64,000 bases of DNA from Paracentrotus lividus (GCA_940671915.1 CALNVZ010000174.1:16426220-16490219); one strand, 5' to 3'; positions 36,066-48,930 are shown, numbered from the stretch's first letter. Notes: generated by a model not told the origin, from the sequence alone. Translations and numbers: made by a program.

Positions 36066-37233
36066 AGTTCAAGTTCCAACAGGTCAAATTCCATTTCCGT
36101 CAAAAAGCGCCCACTCGCGAAACACAGAAAATAGTCTTTAAAAAAATGTATTCCTCTTTTTGGGGGGAGGGGGGGGGGGGGGTCAAATGAGGCAGATGGT
36201 ATAACCGATTGTAAACAACCACTATTAGATGATTTAAGCTTAATTTAGCAACAATTTCACATACTCAGTGAAGTGGTGACTAGGAAACCCCTACAATGTA
36301 AATGGGTACTGTGGCGTCGAATAAGTAAATTCTGAGAGTTATTGTTCAGATGAAAGATGCAGGGGTTTGATAATCCTTTCTAAAAATGATGATTTTTTTT
36401 TTCTTGAGTGAATCGAAAGGTAAATGGGTAAAACGGGTCACTTCGAAACAAAAGTTAGATCACAACTAAACTGACAAAAGTTCTATGAATCTCCGCTTGA
36501 GGTTTCAGTAAGATTATACACAGTTGAGTTGTGATCTAACATTTTTCTATCATATATCAATGTCATTATAGAGGAGTTGGAAGCGAAAATGTCTAATTGT
36601 ATTATTTAAAGTAACTGATTTCACTAATAAAATTATCATAGGCCGTAATTAGGACTCGAGTCCTGAAACGGATGTAGGCTATGCACCCTAAAAAAAGTTG
36701 ATTGTAAAGTGGGTATTGCCACCCCTCCCCCTCCCCTTAACGGTGTAAGCTATCTTGAACTTGATCTTGGCAGAAGGCTTTATGCCAGAGTATTAAGTTA
36801 ACTTTTTTGTTCTGTCCCTGCGTTCCATGTGGTATTATTTTGTATTGTTCGCTGAATGTATTGTTCTTTGTAAGTTAACTTTCTTTTCCGAAAAAATAAT
36901 AACATATTCTTTCGACCTCATTCGGGGTATAAGAAATATATTACATTTTCCATAGCCGAGTCATTGAACTAATCATCATTAATTGAGGCTATATTTTGAT
37001 TTTTTTTTTTTTTTTTTTTTGTGATAAAAAACGTTTTAGCAGGATCCAGGATTTCATTGAAAGGGAGGGGGGCAAAATTTTTGAATTTCAGATGTTGGTC
37101 CACCCTATTCTTTTTCACTCACACCGGCCGTGTAATAAGGCGGAGGGGGGGGGGTAGGTGTTAATTTTCGGCCTCCGCCCCATCAAAAAGGTCATAAAGT
37201 TTTTCCTATTTTGCTTTCTTTCTTTTTTGGGGC
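36066..37233. repeat. Corrupted direct copy of sequence right of the gap
   Basis: 36071-36310 aligns with 37262-37590: TCCAAC-GGTCAAAT-CCATTTCCGTCAAAAA-GCGCCC, a G-run, TTAAGCTTAATTT-GCAACAAT. An inverted pair GTTAGATCACAACT/AGTTGTGATCTAAC lies at 36453 and 36527. Confidence 0.7.
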
Positions 37234-37258
37234 NNNNNNNNNNNNNNNNNNNNNNNNN
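37234..37258. other. Assembly gap, 25 N
   Basis: Exactly 25 undetermined bases. A fixed-size short gap between two mutually redundant noisy flanks suggests an over-filled gap. Confidence 1.
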
Positions 37259-38400
37259 CGTTGGTCCAACGGTCAAATCCATTTCCGTCAAAAATAGCGC
37301 CCTCACGTTTTCGTTGTGTTGTATTTGCGGAGTATCACGAAAGTTAATGTTTTAAAATGAAATTCTCTCTTTTGGGGGGGAGGGGAATTTATTTATGTTT
37401 GTGTGATGTTGTGTAGTTGTGGGGCGTGTTGTGTGTTTTCGTTCGTTCAATAGAGAGCAGATATGGTTGGGGTTTATAACCATTGTCTTATTCGTGGTTA
37501 AAAATCAATCCCTTACTATTTTGAGGTGATTAAGCTTAATTTTTGAGGCAACAATGTGTTGCGATCAGTTACTCTTAGTGAATGGGGTGGTGTACAGAGA
37601 AGAGGGTGTCTGTAGCCTCCGGACATGTTAGAGGAGTAGGTACTGTCGCGGGTGCTGACAAAGGCGGTATACTTGAAAGAGTCCAATGAGTGATTAATTT
37701 CCTCTTCTTTGGTGATTTCTATTTAGAATGTATGTCTGCTTTGCATTTATCTGACCAAAAAGTGGAGTCATTAAATTATTATTGTTTTTTTTATATTTTT
37801 TTGTCTGGTCAAGCAGGGAACCGCTCGCTCTGCTAGGTGAGGGTTTTCAATCGAACCCCCTCATCCCTAAGAAATATCTCCCCCCCCTGGTTACGGGTAT
37901 CCTGGACGTAAGACTCTTCTTAGTATGTTGCTTAGAAAAGTTGATATTAACAGCTCATGTATTCGCTTTACGAAACTATTATTGCTTTAAATCTGAAATC
38001 GGCAAATTGCAGCGGATAGAGAAGTAGTGGATAATCCATCAGACTTTGTGAGGTTCAGGTTTCTGATGATTATTGGCCACCACATGGTATATTATATATA
38101 TACGATTCACATTATTTGAATACATTTATAACATTAATAAAAGCTGAGTTTAAAAAAAGGTCCCTTTGACCACCTACTCTCTTAGAATAAAAAAGAGGGG
38201 AGAGGAATAAGAAAATGAACTGAAGTGGGTATGAGCGAAGTTAACATTATTCTAGGTTTTATACAAGTGTTCTTATAGACCCCCAAAAATGTTAAAAATG
38301 TTAATGTTAATGTTCAATGTTAAATGTTAATGTTAATGTTTTTGCAGTGTATGCGTAGAAGTATCGGATTAGGAGAGGACATTTTTTGAAAAATTTGGCA
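37259..38400. other. Noisy flank right of the gap
   Basis: G-runs, T-runs and an (AATGTT)n microsatellite at 38286-38341. No coding signal. From about 38.4 kb the sequence becomes clean. Confidence 0.55.
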
Positions 38401-38733
38401 AGCCATTTTTGGTTCATGGTCACAAAAATTCAAAATAACTGTAGCTTTAGGAGTTTTTAGTTTTTAAACAATTGCATTTCAATAATTAATTCTGATTGGT
38501 AAAACAATGCCTAAAGAATCTTAATAATAAAAATACGCATGCTCGAAATTAGAAAAAACAAAACGAGACAGTAATTTTGGCCCTAAAATGCCAGATGTGG
38601 TAAATTTGGGAAGTAGGGCCTAAACATGTATTTACGACAGATGGAGCCCTTTAATTTAACGCTATAATTCGACGCTATCAAATTCGATGATACGATCCTC
38701 ATCCTGCAATAAACTTTTGCATATTTAGAGAGC

Positions 38734-41700
38734 ATGGCAGTTCCAAAAGAAATATCAAAGAACTTAGAAGAATTTAAAACGGCTCTATGTGAAGTGGAGG
38801 ATGTATTCGATCCCTTGAATTCTGTCAGCTTGGCCGATATTAATGGCAAGGTAAGAGAGCTGCATGATTACTGTGGTGTCCCATATATTGAAAATGCTGT
38901 TTGTTATATGTAAGTTAGGACATGTCATGATGTAGGAGAGTGGATGAATGGCTAGTTTAACGTTATAGACGCATTTGCCTAGTATAATTATATCTTACTA
39001 GTTGCACAGATCTTATTAAATGTCAAAATAATTGATTTAAAAAAATAAGAAAAGGTAAATAGTTACGTCTTTAAACAAAATATAGATTTCTAGATGTAAT
39101 GTAACTATACACAGCCCCGTCGCCTTCGGCGACGGGGCTGTACTTCAACCACCCCTATTTACAGCGTAACTTTCAGTGATGATGAGCGCAAAATGAATTA
39201 TACTGGTCAATTTAATTAATCTAATTTTAAAATATCTATTTTTTAAATCTATGATGTTTCACGCATAACAACGACTAAAAATGAAAGTAGAGTAAAACCA
39301 CCAAATACCGGACACTTAAGCATTTTTGGATTCTAAAAAAAATTGCAATCGCCGAATTATATAAAACTCATATATATTTGGTAGTACAAATGTTCATTAA
39401 TAATCTTATTAAAAACAGAATTGATAAAAAATATGGTAAACATTAATATGCTTCTCTTACCGAAGCTGTTTTTGTTCTAAATATCGATGCGCTCGTTAAA
39501 TATCGGATATATTCGGCGATTCGCCGCGATCGATTTTGGCAGTCAAAATCACCGCTCTAACAACATGAAATAATTGTCTTGATTGTTGAAACAGCAACTT
39601 ATTACTGTCGCGCAATGCCGTTTTTATAAATTACAACAAAAAAAAAAACTAAAAGAATCGGATAATATAATTTATTACTTACCAAAAGAACTCTTCCGTC
39701 TCTAAATACGATGTGTTTGATGAGCTCAATGCGCTCTGCGCCTAAAAGCCAGCGCATGCGCGATGTACAGCATGCATTTCCATTCACTCCGCACCAATGT
39801 CCGATATGAAGCACGTGGCTATTTTTAGAAGGGTGTGGAAAATTCCATTGGTAGACCGTGGGCCTGGTCCGATTTCACTTTTTTTTTCGATACAGCGAAC
39901 ATGTGACATCTCAGCTGTTTATTTCCAGCAAGGATCGTATCTCCCGTTCGGAATTTTTTTTTGGTCGTCGATCTTTTGGAGTCCAAAATTAACCTGGGTC
40001 ATAAGGATTTCTGGAATCACAATTATGGATTTTACCCCTGGATTTTACCCCTGGAAGATATTTTTTTAGCAGCAACCTGACTCTACTGTGTTTGCAGTGC
40101 AATAGAAGGTAAGTCCATCTATCATATGCATGCAAGATTACCCTCCCGTGCGGGGCCATTAGCTGTCTGAGGGGAGTTGAAGACCAATTTGTTGGTTTTA
40201 CTCTATATAAGAGCTTTTTTGACTTACCAAAATGAATTTTCCGTGGTCTTGTTTCTTCTAAAATTTCCGGTGCCATCGCTGCCATCGCTGCCATCTTTCA
40301 ATGACGTCATTCGATTCATGACCGTCCCATAATTCTTGCGAAGAATTAATTGAACAGGCACACGCACGGAGACGCTGAAGTTGGAACAGACGACGTTCCA
40401 CTTCCGGATGACCTAACCTCTGCAACTGAAATTAGAAATTACGTGGTGGATGTCTCTGTTTTCCAGTATTTTTCATCTTATTTAGTTTATTACTTCAAGT
40501 GAAATATTTGCAGATGTCACCAATTCGAGGAAGGACCTTCACAGTCTGGATTCAATGTGAGTATGAATTATCTTGACCCCGAAATTTGTGATCATTTTTT
40601 TTTTTCTCTAGAAAAAAAAAAACTTCGCTAGAAACGCGTAGTGACTCGTCAGTTCCCGTCGCTTCGCGACGGGGGCTGGTCGGTTTAGATCTAATGCTGA
40701 TGGTTCTTGATCTTGTTGACTGCAGCTGCAGTGCACATCAAAATGCGAGTACAGTACAAGTTCTTTCGTACAGAGCTAGAGGACAGTGCATTTTGATTGC
40801 TGGGCACTCTGATTAGCTATCGCGTGAAGCTCCGCCTCCTGGTTGCGATGACTGAAGTGCGTTGACCGTAACTGAACAATGCGATTCAGCTGTTCCCGAA
40901 AGACCGCTTTTATCGTGCGCGCTGTCAATCATAACCAAAGTGGACCCATTTCGTAAGAAAAACTGCAAGACTCGACTTCCCAAAACGTGCAGCGGAAAGC
41001 CACTCTTTCAGTACTTTTTAGAATAAAGAAGAGAAATATAAATAGGAACTTCAACGAATCCACTGTCGGACTCCGCCTGACAGTTGAAAACGTATGAAAA
41101 AATGAGGACTTACCAACAAAATAAATGACGAGTCTAAATTTTATCATGACTATTGTTCATTGGAAGGCACAATGGTAGTGTATTTCATATACTAACGTGA
41201 TCATTCGAGTGTCGTGCATATTTGTGGAGTAAAAATTTTCAACGTGCAGTGTCATTTCATTTCAAACTCAGCTTGGCCTTGCACTTGGGTAGAAATTGCC
41301 AAATCATGGCAATTCTGAATTTCGACCAGTTTATGTTTGGCCTACATAATACTGTCTGGTTTTGGACTAATTAAAGGACTCATCCGGGCTGGAGTTTGCA
41401 TTATTAGAAAAATAAAGTAAAATAATCGAAAAAGCACAACAGTGAAAATTTCATCAAAATCGGATAAGAAATAGCAAAGTTATGAATTTTCTTAGGTTTT
41501 GAATTTTTTAGGAAACAGTTCTTCAAATTGGCAAACTGATGATGTCTCAGTCCCCCTACTTTCTTTGTATTTTATTGTATGAAATACCAATTATCAAGAT
41601 TTTCTGCCCCAAGGACATAAAAACAGGGTTTAATCCTTGTGGAATGTTTAAGGTCACAAGTGCTTTTACTTAATTCAGTATGAGGGACAGATTTTCTGTA

Positions 41701-42580
41701 TACATGTACGCAATATATGAAAAAAATGAGATAAATAGGATTTCATATGATAAAATACACAAGAAGTAGGGGGACTGTGACATCATCAGTTTGCTCATTT
41801 GAATATTCAAATATTCAAATGAGATAATGAGACAATTGCCAGGAACTGTTTTACCAAAAAAAATTCAATACCTAAAAATGCATAACTTTGTTATTTTTCA
41901 TCCGATTTTGATGAAATTTTCTGTGTTGTGCTTGATGAATTTTACTTGATTTTACAAAACTTTTTTATTTCAGCCCGGAGTCCTCCTTTAAGGAAATGCA
42001 GGAGAGGATAATTTTGTAATTTATAAATGAAGGAGCCTTATTTATTTTGAAATGTTGAATGGGAAAGCAAAATTAATTTTACAAAAATCCAACCCCTACA
42101 AATATGGCGTATGTACTGTGTAGATACAATGTATATCTACAGTTAATTCAATTAAATACTAGCGATTTCACTATTGTTTCTTTAGGTGTAAACCCGTATC
42201 TAGACTGAAGTTGTCAAATTTCTTTTTTGTCAAGCCCCATTTTTATTCTTTAATTTAAAGAAAAAACTTTTCCATTCTATTGTTTTGTAATTTGAATAAG
42301 TTTGAGTTTATAACTTTTCTATTTGAATTAAATTTCCTTTCTCATTTCTGTGATCATTTGGTAATCATTTTGTCATTCTTCTTGTCAAGACCTTTAAGTT
42401 CAGTGGTTCGAAAAATCTACTCTGAGTATTATTGTACCAACTTGATTTGTCTGTTTATTTTTTTTTTAATGAATAGACTCTACTACATGATTAAATGTAC
42501 AAAGTTGCTTTGCTAATGGTGAATCCATATTCAAGTGAATGTAAGCTAGCTTTTGAGGTTCATGATTGCTCTACACAGTC

Positions 42581-42614
<34 letters not shown>

Positions 42615-45600
42615 TCATTTTGAAGTTGTCTTGTTTGAAGCGTGAGGGCAGTTCCAATGGAACATTCATTCAAAACAAACTTCAGCATTCTAACAAATTT
42701 ATCTTCCATACTTTAATCTTTATTACAAAGAAATAGTACATGACAATAGTTGTTGGTACTCACTTTTCAAAATAATAATATTTGTTGTAGTGATCCACGG
42801 AGTGACATCTGGTTTCCCTAGATATTTTATTTATTTATTTATTTACTCACTCTGTATAACGATGCATTGATATGGATTTATGTGTTTAAACTTCTGTCTT
42901 GATTATCATCTATTTTTCAGTTGGATGTCTTGGACAGGGCCAAATTGCAGCTTGTCTTTGCTTATTCCATCAATTCTTTCTTCTGGAGTAAGTAGATGTT
43001 GTTGAGAAACAAGTATTTTGTTAAACAGCATTCCCTTTATTTTAAATCATTTTTTTCAAGACATTGCATGATTTTTTTTTCTTTTTTGTTGTTGTTGAAA
43101 ATTGTATTGATTTTTATAAGAGTTTTTCTCATTTCATATCATTCATTCATGTTGTAGCTGTACAAATAAATGGAATTTATATGATTAACAAGGACGATAC
43201 AAAAGAGCAGTATCTAAATTGTTTCTACAAATTGTAGGCTAATAATATAACCTGAGAAAGCCACGTCTGCCTCTTTTCAAAGCTCAAATTTCATGCTTGA
43301 ATCACAACGAATGATATTTCAAAACTTAATGTATGAAATTCGTCCCATTTTATAATTTATTTTGTTGTGTACTATTTTTTTCTTTTGTTGTAGTGTATCT
43401 GTGCACACAAGGTATTGACCCAAGGAATCACCCAATCAAGCAGGAATTAGTAAGTTACTATCTTATTGTTCAATATGTTTTTGTTTTGTCTTAGTAAGTG
43501 AACTTATGCTCCTTAACAAACATTGTGCAGTCTAGAGCACATTATATCATAAGAATTAGGTCCTTGTTAATATTTTGATATTTTAGGGGCCATCATTCTT
43601 AATTTGATTGTTTGGGCCCTGGCTTCACTTTCAATTTTTCATCTTATGTACTTAAATATGTGGAACTACAGTAGATGTAAATTGCAGAAAATATATTATT
43701 GTTGTTATTGAAGTTACTTGAATAAAAGAGAGGGACTAATATGAAGATTGTATGAAGTTTAGAATCCAGTACATGCATACTGTACCATTAGGGTCGTGTG
43801 TTATGAACTCGCCAACCAAATAGGGTGGTGCTGTTATGCTTTTGCTATTTTTCAGCATTAATTCGTCAATATTTTCAAAAGTAAGAAAGTTTTTGTAACA
43901 AATTTGATCTCATTGTGAAGCTATGTTACTGTGCTAGCTCCCTGTGAAGTTTCATTGTTCTAGGTAACATTCTGGTGGAGTTACAATAGTTTAAGTGTGG
44001 GGGAGTAGGGGTGGTGCCGGAAGCGGAGACGCCGGAAGCGGAGACGCCTGTACAAAGTCAATGGGAAATTTTGCATTTTGTGGTTTATTTGGGGAAAACT
44101 TGAATGTCTCTGCCAAATTTGGGCTTATGATTATAAAATTGATACCAAGCTTATATAAAGCTTATAAATTGCTTTATACCAGGAAATCACTGAACAATAC
44201 GTTTGATGTTATAATAGTACCCAGGAAGACTCAACAATCATTATTTGACCTAAAAATGCGATGCCTCCTGTACAAAGTCATTAGGAATTAGAGGTATTGT
44301 AGTACTGTTGGGAAAACTGCAATATCTCTGCCAAATTTTAATCTATGATTGTAAATTTAGCAGCAAATTAAAGCTTATAAACTGCTTTATACCATCATAT
44401 CACTTAAACCATGTTTGATGGTGCAACGGTACTTGACAGGACCACCCCCTCATGAATTTGAAAAAAAGCTATTTTTTCAGGGCTAAATTCCAGATCCTTA
44501 TATTTTTCTTTCTAAAATTGTAATACCTTGTTTGAAAGGTCTGAATATTATCTACCAGAATGTAATGATATTAATCATATTTGGGTGATTTTTGGTGACT
44601 TAATGATAAAAACAATGAAAATTAAAAAAAAATCTAAATTTCTTGAAATTTTCTTAACTTTTTTATCTTACACCTGGTATGATTTTTTTCAATGCAGATT
44701 TTGATTCCTTGAGGAATTTCCTTTCAGAAAATGTATAGTTTTGATATCATAAGGGGTATACTTTACAAGATACAGGTCCTTGAAGAGAAAAAAGAGCCGT
44801 TTGTAGTCAAATTGGCATGTAACGCAAAAGGCGGCGAAAAAAAAACAAAAACAAAAAATCTGTTGATGTTCCGAAAAAAAACCCTGTGATTTCTTCTTTT
44901 CTTTGATTATAGGGTAGAATACAAAAGTACATGGCTCGGGTAAAGGAGATTGCTGATAAAAAGAAAGGTAATTTTAAAGTTGGTTATAAAAGCTTCCTGT
45001 ACTATTTATATTCAGACTTTTTTAAGAAGATTTTTTGTTATTTTTTATTTTTTATTTTTTTTCATTTTTTTTTTCATTTTTGCTGTCGTCCTCAAGTTTC
45101 ACTAATAAGTAATAAATAAGAAATAAGACATCTTTGAATTAGTATGACAAAGTGAAATTGATATCACATAACCAAGTTGTATGTATTTCATAAGTTTTTG
45201 TTGCACCTGTAAAATAAAAAAGAAGATATTTTATTTATTTAGTATTATTCAGTGGAGGCCCTGTTAGAAGTGATTGGAGGCCGAATTAGAAGTGAAAAAT
45301 AAATGTAATTGGTGTCAATTTAAGAAGGTTAAAGTTTTTAATTTATACTCTTTAAACTGATTATAAGTACTGCTTTAAAAAAAAAAGTTCAATAAATTGT
45401 GTTGAATCATTCTTTGGTGTAAACTTTAAATGTTTAGTAAGTGTTGACCTTGAATCTTGATCTCAATCTCAACTTAATTGACCTCAAGTATTATTTACCT
45501 TGTTCCATCCTACTAGCTGCCAAACTGGACATTGGTGCAGCCAAGAGGTTCGTCAGGAATGCTCTATGGGAAAATGAAGCTGGTAAAGGCGAGTATTATG

Positions 45601-46132
45601 TAATCATCTTTATTTGTTGTTGTGGTCTTTTGGTAAGTCACTGTTGCATCATGAAATGTTTTATAATTGAACCAAACATTGCCTAGTATGTGTTGCCTTG
45701 GGATATATAGGGGAAAACACATGGGGATTATAACATTTTGCAGCCTTTGTGATATTCTTAATCATTTTACTTACATGCACTTACTTTGTATTTTTTCTTC
45801 TTCTAAAAACTGAAGTATAGGACATAGGACAGTGTTCTTATCACATTGCCCAATCGTTGCATTGCCTAATTCGTTGCCTAATTTCTAGGCTAGATCGGTC
45901 AACAAAAAATCCATTTTATGTTAATAAACTTCCCTAGTCAATACAAGGTATGATGTATTTTGATTGGTATAAAGATTCACCTTTAAAGAAGTCTAAAGCC
46001 AGGTTATCCTGTGCTTTATACATCAAAATATGATTATTAATATTTTAATTTATTATAATTACAGATCAGTCACAGACAATGAAGAGGAAAGTGGAAGATG
46101 AAGAAGCGGGACCATCCAAGAAATCTAGATGA
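38734..46132 (+). CDS. C1D: C1D nuclear nucleic acid-binding protein / exosome cofactor (Rrp47/Lrp1 orthologue)
   Basis: C1D binds structured RNA and DNA and works with the nuclear exosome (EXOSC10, MTREX) in rRNA 3' processing; it was also described as a nuclear receptor corepressor. Coding exons are 38734-38850, 42921-42987, 43394-43449, 44913-44967, 45517-45582 and 46065-46132, all with GT/AG borders and matching phases. They encode 142 residues, close to the 141 of the human protein. The Sas10/Utp3/C1D core is about residues 15-98: LDRAKLQLVFAYSINSFFW (43-61, human LEQAKVDLVSAYTLNSMFW), LCTQGIDPRNHPIKQEL (64-80) and MARVKEIADKKK (87-98), then LDIGAAKRFVRNALWE (102-117). The tail is basic and NLS-like (KRKVEDEEAGPSKKSR). 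The start context is GAGCATGGCAG. A 3' UTR of about 550 nt reaches AATAAA near 46690. Intron 1 (38851-42920) carries a TTAA-flanked MITE. A degraded antisense copy of exon 1 sits in the corrupted block at about 34.8-35.0 kb. Confidence 0.95.
39112..39142. repeat. GC-rich perfect hairpin in C1D intron 1
   Basis: ACAGCCCCGTCGCC, loop TTC, GGCGACGGGGCTGT. A near copy is at 60783-60814 and a shorter relative at 40656-40679. On the minus strand it is followed by CTAG about 17 nt on. Confidence 0.7.
39683..40294 (-). CDS. Candidate 5' end of an unrecognised gene (two exons)
   Basis: Exon 1 is 40294-40228: MAAMAAMAPEILEETRPRKI plus HF, ending in a phase-1 G before the perfect donor GTAAGTC. The ATG context (GAAAGATGGCAGC) resembles a TISU element, the start signal of mRNAs with very short 5' UTRs, and a CRE palindrome ends 8 bp upstream. 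Exon 2 is 39741-39683, after the acceptor GCGCTGGCTTTTAG. It reads GAERIELIKHIVFRDGRVLL and ends before GTAAGT. Phases agree, giving 42 residues that stay open. No third exon was found to the left, where plus-strand C1D exon 1 lies, so the gene would overlap C1D or its remainder is lost in the damaged region. Both exons also occur, badly garbled, in the inverted copy at about 31.4-33.0 kb. I do not recognise the protein. The exons may be real or a promoter-associated coincidence. Confidence 0.4.
40302..40407. promoter_or_regulatory. CRE and ETS sites upstream of the minus-strand candidate
   Basis: Palindromic CRE TGACGTCA at 40302-40309 and ETS-type ACTTCCGG at 40400-40407, directly upstream of the ATG at 40294. 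The set is typical of TATA-less housekeeping promoters. Confidence 0.4.
41375..41987. mobile_element. TTAA-flanked fold-back MITE in C1D intron 1
   Basis: Ends AGGACTCATCCGGGCTG and CAGCCCGGAGTCCTCCT, TTAA on each side (41371-41374, 41988-41991). Long arms pair inside (TCATCAAAATCGGATAAGAA with CATCCGATTTTGATGAAAT; GATGATGTCTCAGTCCCCCT with AGGGGGACTGTGACATCATC). 613 bp. Confidence 0.8.
42581..42609. repeat. A-run in C1D intron 1
   Basis: Homopolymer of about 28 A, probably a small retroposed tail or microsatellite. Confidence 0.8.
43791..44840. mobile_element. TA-flanked element, copy 1 (C1D intron 3)
   Basis: Starts GGGTCGTGTGTTATGAACTC after TA and ends near GTAACGCAAAAGGCGGCGAA. The right terminus is replaced by an A-rich run. 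Body is close to 62208-63277. A 15-bp unit GGAAGCGGAGACGCC is doubled at about 44019-44048. Confidence 0.7.
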
Positions 46133-46703
46133 TGATGGTCAATTTGATTAAGGACTGTAAAGGACATGAGTAGCTATTTATAACCTTCCATTCGGAGAAA
46201 CATTGGTGGAGCTTTAATTTTTCTATGGAGAGTGGAATACAAGAATGTTCCAGAGTTCAGTAATACAACTGCTGAGAGACGGAAAAGGCCATTTTGTGCA
46301 GACACTGAAATCTATGCTATGATGAATATAGTTCTACGCTTGTACTACTTACTACTCGGTTGAGTACCCTTGTGCTGACGTTTCCTCCACTAAGCGTTAT
46401 TCTCCATAATTTGAAACTCCTGGCATTGCAAACACAAGTGCCATTCTCAAATTTATGGAAGTAAATCATGGCAGGCTGATTATGCCTTTGTAAGTTTTTC
46501 CAGAGAAATGGAGTCATAGAAGTTTTGATATGAAACTTTTTTGCCACCCGTGTAGCTGTCTTTTAGCTAGAGATGTTTTTATATTTATATGATGTATCAT
46601 CGTGACACGTGCATGCAAGAGGGTCTACACATACGCATTTGCTCTATTGAATGCCAATGAGGGAAGTATTTATCAACTGTGTTTCCTACAATAAAAAAGA
46701 AAA
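46133..46703 (+). other. C1D 3' UTR and downstream
   Basis: No open frame of interest. A poly(A) signal AATAAA lies near 46690. Confidence 0.5.
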
Positions 46704-46932
46704 CTGTAAACGTGGAAATTTTCGTGATACATTAATTTTCGCGGATCTCGCGCAAAGATTGTACGGCGCGAATTTAAAAACACGCGAATATATGAGCATG
46801 CTTTCTTATGCATGCTTTACATAGGTTAAATTGCGTTCGTACGTAAATGCAGCGCGAATTTAAGAACCCACAAATATGTTTTGAGGCCTCTAAGCGCGAA
46901 AAATTAATCCGCGAAAATAACAGCGAATACAG
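46704..46932. mobile_element. CTGTA MITE, third copy
   Basis: CTGTAAACGTGGAAATTTTC at the left, GCGAATACAG at the right, CGCG-rich inside. Same family as 8423-8617. Confidence 0.6.
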
Positions 46933-47484
46933 TGGATGATTTCCATGATAAATTAAATTTCCCGTCATTGCTAGACTAGGAAATGGATTTTTCAAGTTCC
47001 CGTTGCTTAAACCTTGTTATTATGAAAAATACCTTTGATAGTTAAAACTTTCAATACTACAGTTTTATTGGCTGTTGAGGATCTTAACCATGGTAATTAC
47101 CATTGATAGCAAAGTTACTATAATACCAACTGTTTAAATGCAACAGCACTCGGGTCTGGTTTATTTTCATGGGGAAGGGGGGGGGGAGAGGCAACAACAT
47201 GTACACCCCCTAATAGATTTCAGACACTGAAGAATAAAACAATTATCTTGGAAAATCACCCAATACTTCTTTAACAACTTCTCAGTTTTCCAATTCAAAC
47301 CAAAGCCTAGATATGTAATGCACTACTGCTCCAAGGCACTTGGTCATTGAATGTAATCATTTCATGAATGGTACTACAGTACAATATAATTATAACCAAC
47401 ACGGATGCAATGTGATTATGTGATGGGGAAATATGATTCTCTCAATCCCAATTTCAAACATGTCACTGTGCAAACTTCTTTGTC
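46933..47484. other. Intergenic, nothing seen
   Basis: AT-rich with a G-run (47177-47187). Confidence 0.55.
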
Positions 47485-48930
47485 TACTAAAGTCTGTATC
47501 TTAATGGTACAAGTGGGTAATATTTTCATAATATGAAGATTGATCACAACCTGGTAGTGTTTGCTATTTCCATAAAGCAGGAAATACAGATTCTTTTGTG
47601 TAATGTTTTCATCTCATTTGGTGTTGTAGATCGTGAGATATGATTAGTTTTCTACAATCCAGAAATATCCATTTGTGAATGCTGTGTCTATAGATGTGTA
47701 AATGTTATGCACATAATAGGCATTAACTCTGTGCTCTGAAACAAAAACTGTGAAATTTTGATTCTCTCCTTGGCACACCAAATATAGCATAACTTTTGTT
47801 GTTTTACAAAAGCAAATTATATGAAATAAAGTTTATCCACGGGTGAAATCTATTGCCTTTAATCAATAATAACTGCACACATTGTTTGAGAAGAATTCAT
47901 ACTTAAGTTATTTTCCCCTACTTGTACTAGGGATGGCCACACAACAGCAAAAAGCCACTAGAACGGTTTCCACTTCACTGTATGGATGTAGTCACCCATG
48001 CATTTACAATGCAAACAATAACCCATGCACTGCCTACTCAATAATACACAGGCAGAGGAATAGCAAAATTTTCAATAAAAAACAGCTTTCGAAATTGTCA
48101 TTTGGCCAGTGGTAAATATCAATCATTTTTATTCCTAATTGGTCAGTTTCTTCCTTAGAAAATACCTCAGCAGGTGATCAACTTTTCCTGTTGAAAAAAT
48201 TGATATGAAAACAACTACAGCGTGTTCAAAGTGATGCTTGTGTGTGATGTGTGTTATGACTGGAATTTCTCATGATTGGAATAGATTCAGATAAGGAAAA
48301 GTGGATATCTATAAAATGTAACTATTTTTGAACAAAAAATGTATTGGGGTGAAAAACAAAGAACAACGTTTACCACTGGCCATTTAAGTTTTAAAATTAC
48401 TCTACCCTCACCAACACTCAGCCCTGAGCCACGCCACCATGAAATAGCCTATTGTCTACGGTGTTGCTATTGAAACATGCCCTATGGAGTATTTTTCCAC
48501 GGTGGTCATATTGGATCACATACGGTAACATACCTGTCAAACCATCAGTTTTGTACTGCCATAACTTTTTGTATAATCTACTCATACACCTCAATTATGT
48601 TACTATAATCTCATTTCATGTTGATACACACATAGAAAATGTTTGGTATTATTTGGTTGAATAAATCAAATACAAAAGGACCATAAACTTAAGCTTTTAT
48701 TGCATTTTCTGGCTTTGTCTGAAACTTGTAAAAGTGTTCTAGCAGCTCATTGGTAATCTGAGACACTCTTTGGGTCATATCTTTGAAATGGAACATCCAA
48801 TTATGATAATTCAACTACCAAAATCTTTCTTTTAAAATGCTCTATCCAATAAGCCTAGCAAAAACAACTTAAAAATAACTTAAAATTTTAGTGGACATCC
48901 CTACTTGTACCATATATTTTATACAATTTT
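47485..48930. mobile_element. Mariner-type MITE copy, split by a hAT-like element
   Basis: The left part 47485-47927 aligns with 12220-12660 (CACAACCTGGTA-TGTTT, CCATAAAGCAGG, TCTACAATC-AGAATA). The right part resumes at 48904. The right terminus is decayed. Confidence 0.7.
47928..48903. mobile_element. hAT-like non-autonomous element
   Basis: Ends TAGGGATGGCCAC and GTGGACATCCCTA, flanked by CTTGTAC at 47921-47927 and 48904-48910 (8 bp if one A is shared). Subterminal inverted pieces TTGGCCAGTGGTAAA and TTTACCACTGGCCA. 976 bp, no transposase. Confidence 0.75.

Noticed and set aside
31400..37233. Possible second, inverted copy of the C1D 5' region or a C1D pseudogene
   Set aside because: Divergence is almost all insertions, the copy is over twice the source length, and it ends at 25 N; better explained as raw-read filling than as biology.
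40929..41147. Minus-strand MIKFRLVIYFV followed by GTAAGT, resembling an adaptin sigma subunit start
   Set aside because: Only the first four residues fit, and no following exon with sigma-subunit motifs was seen.
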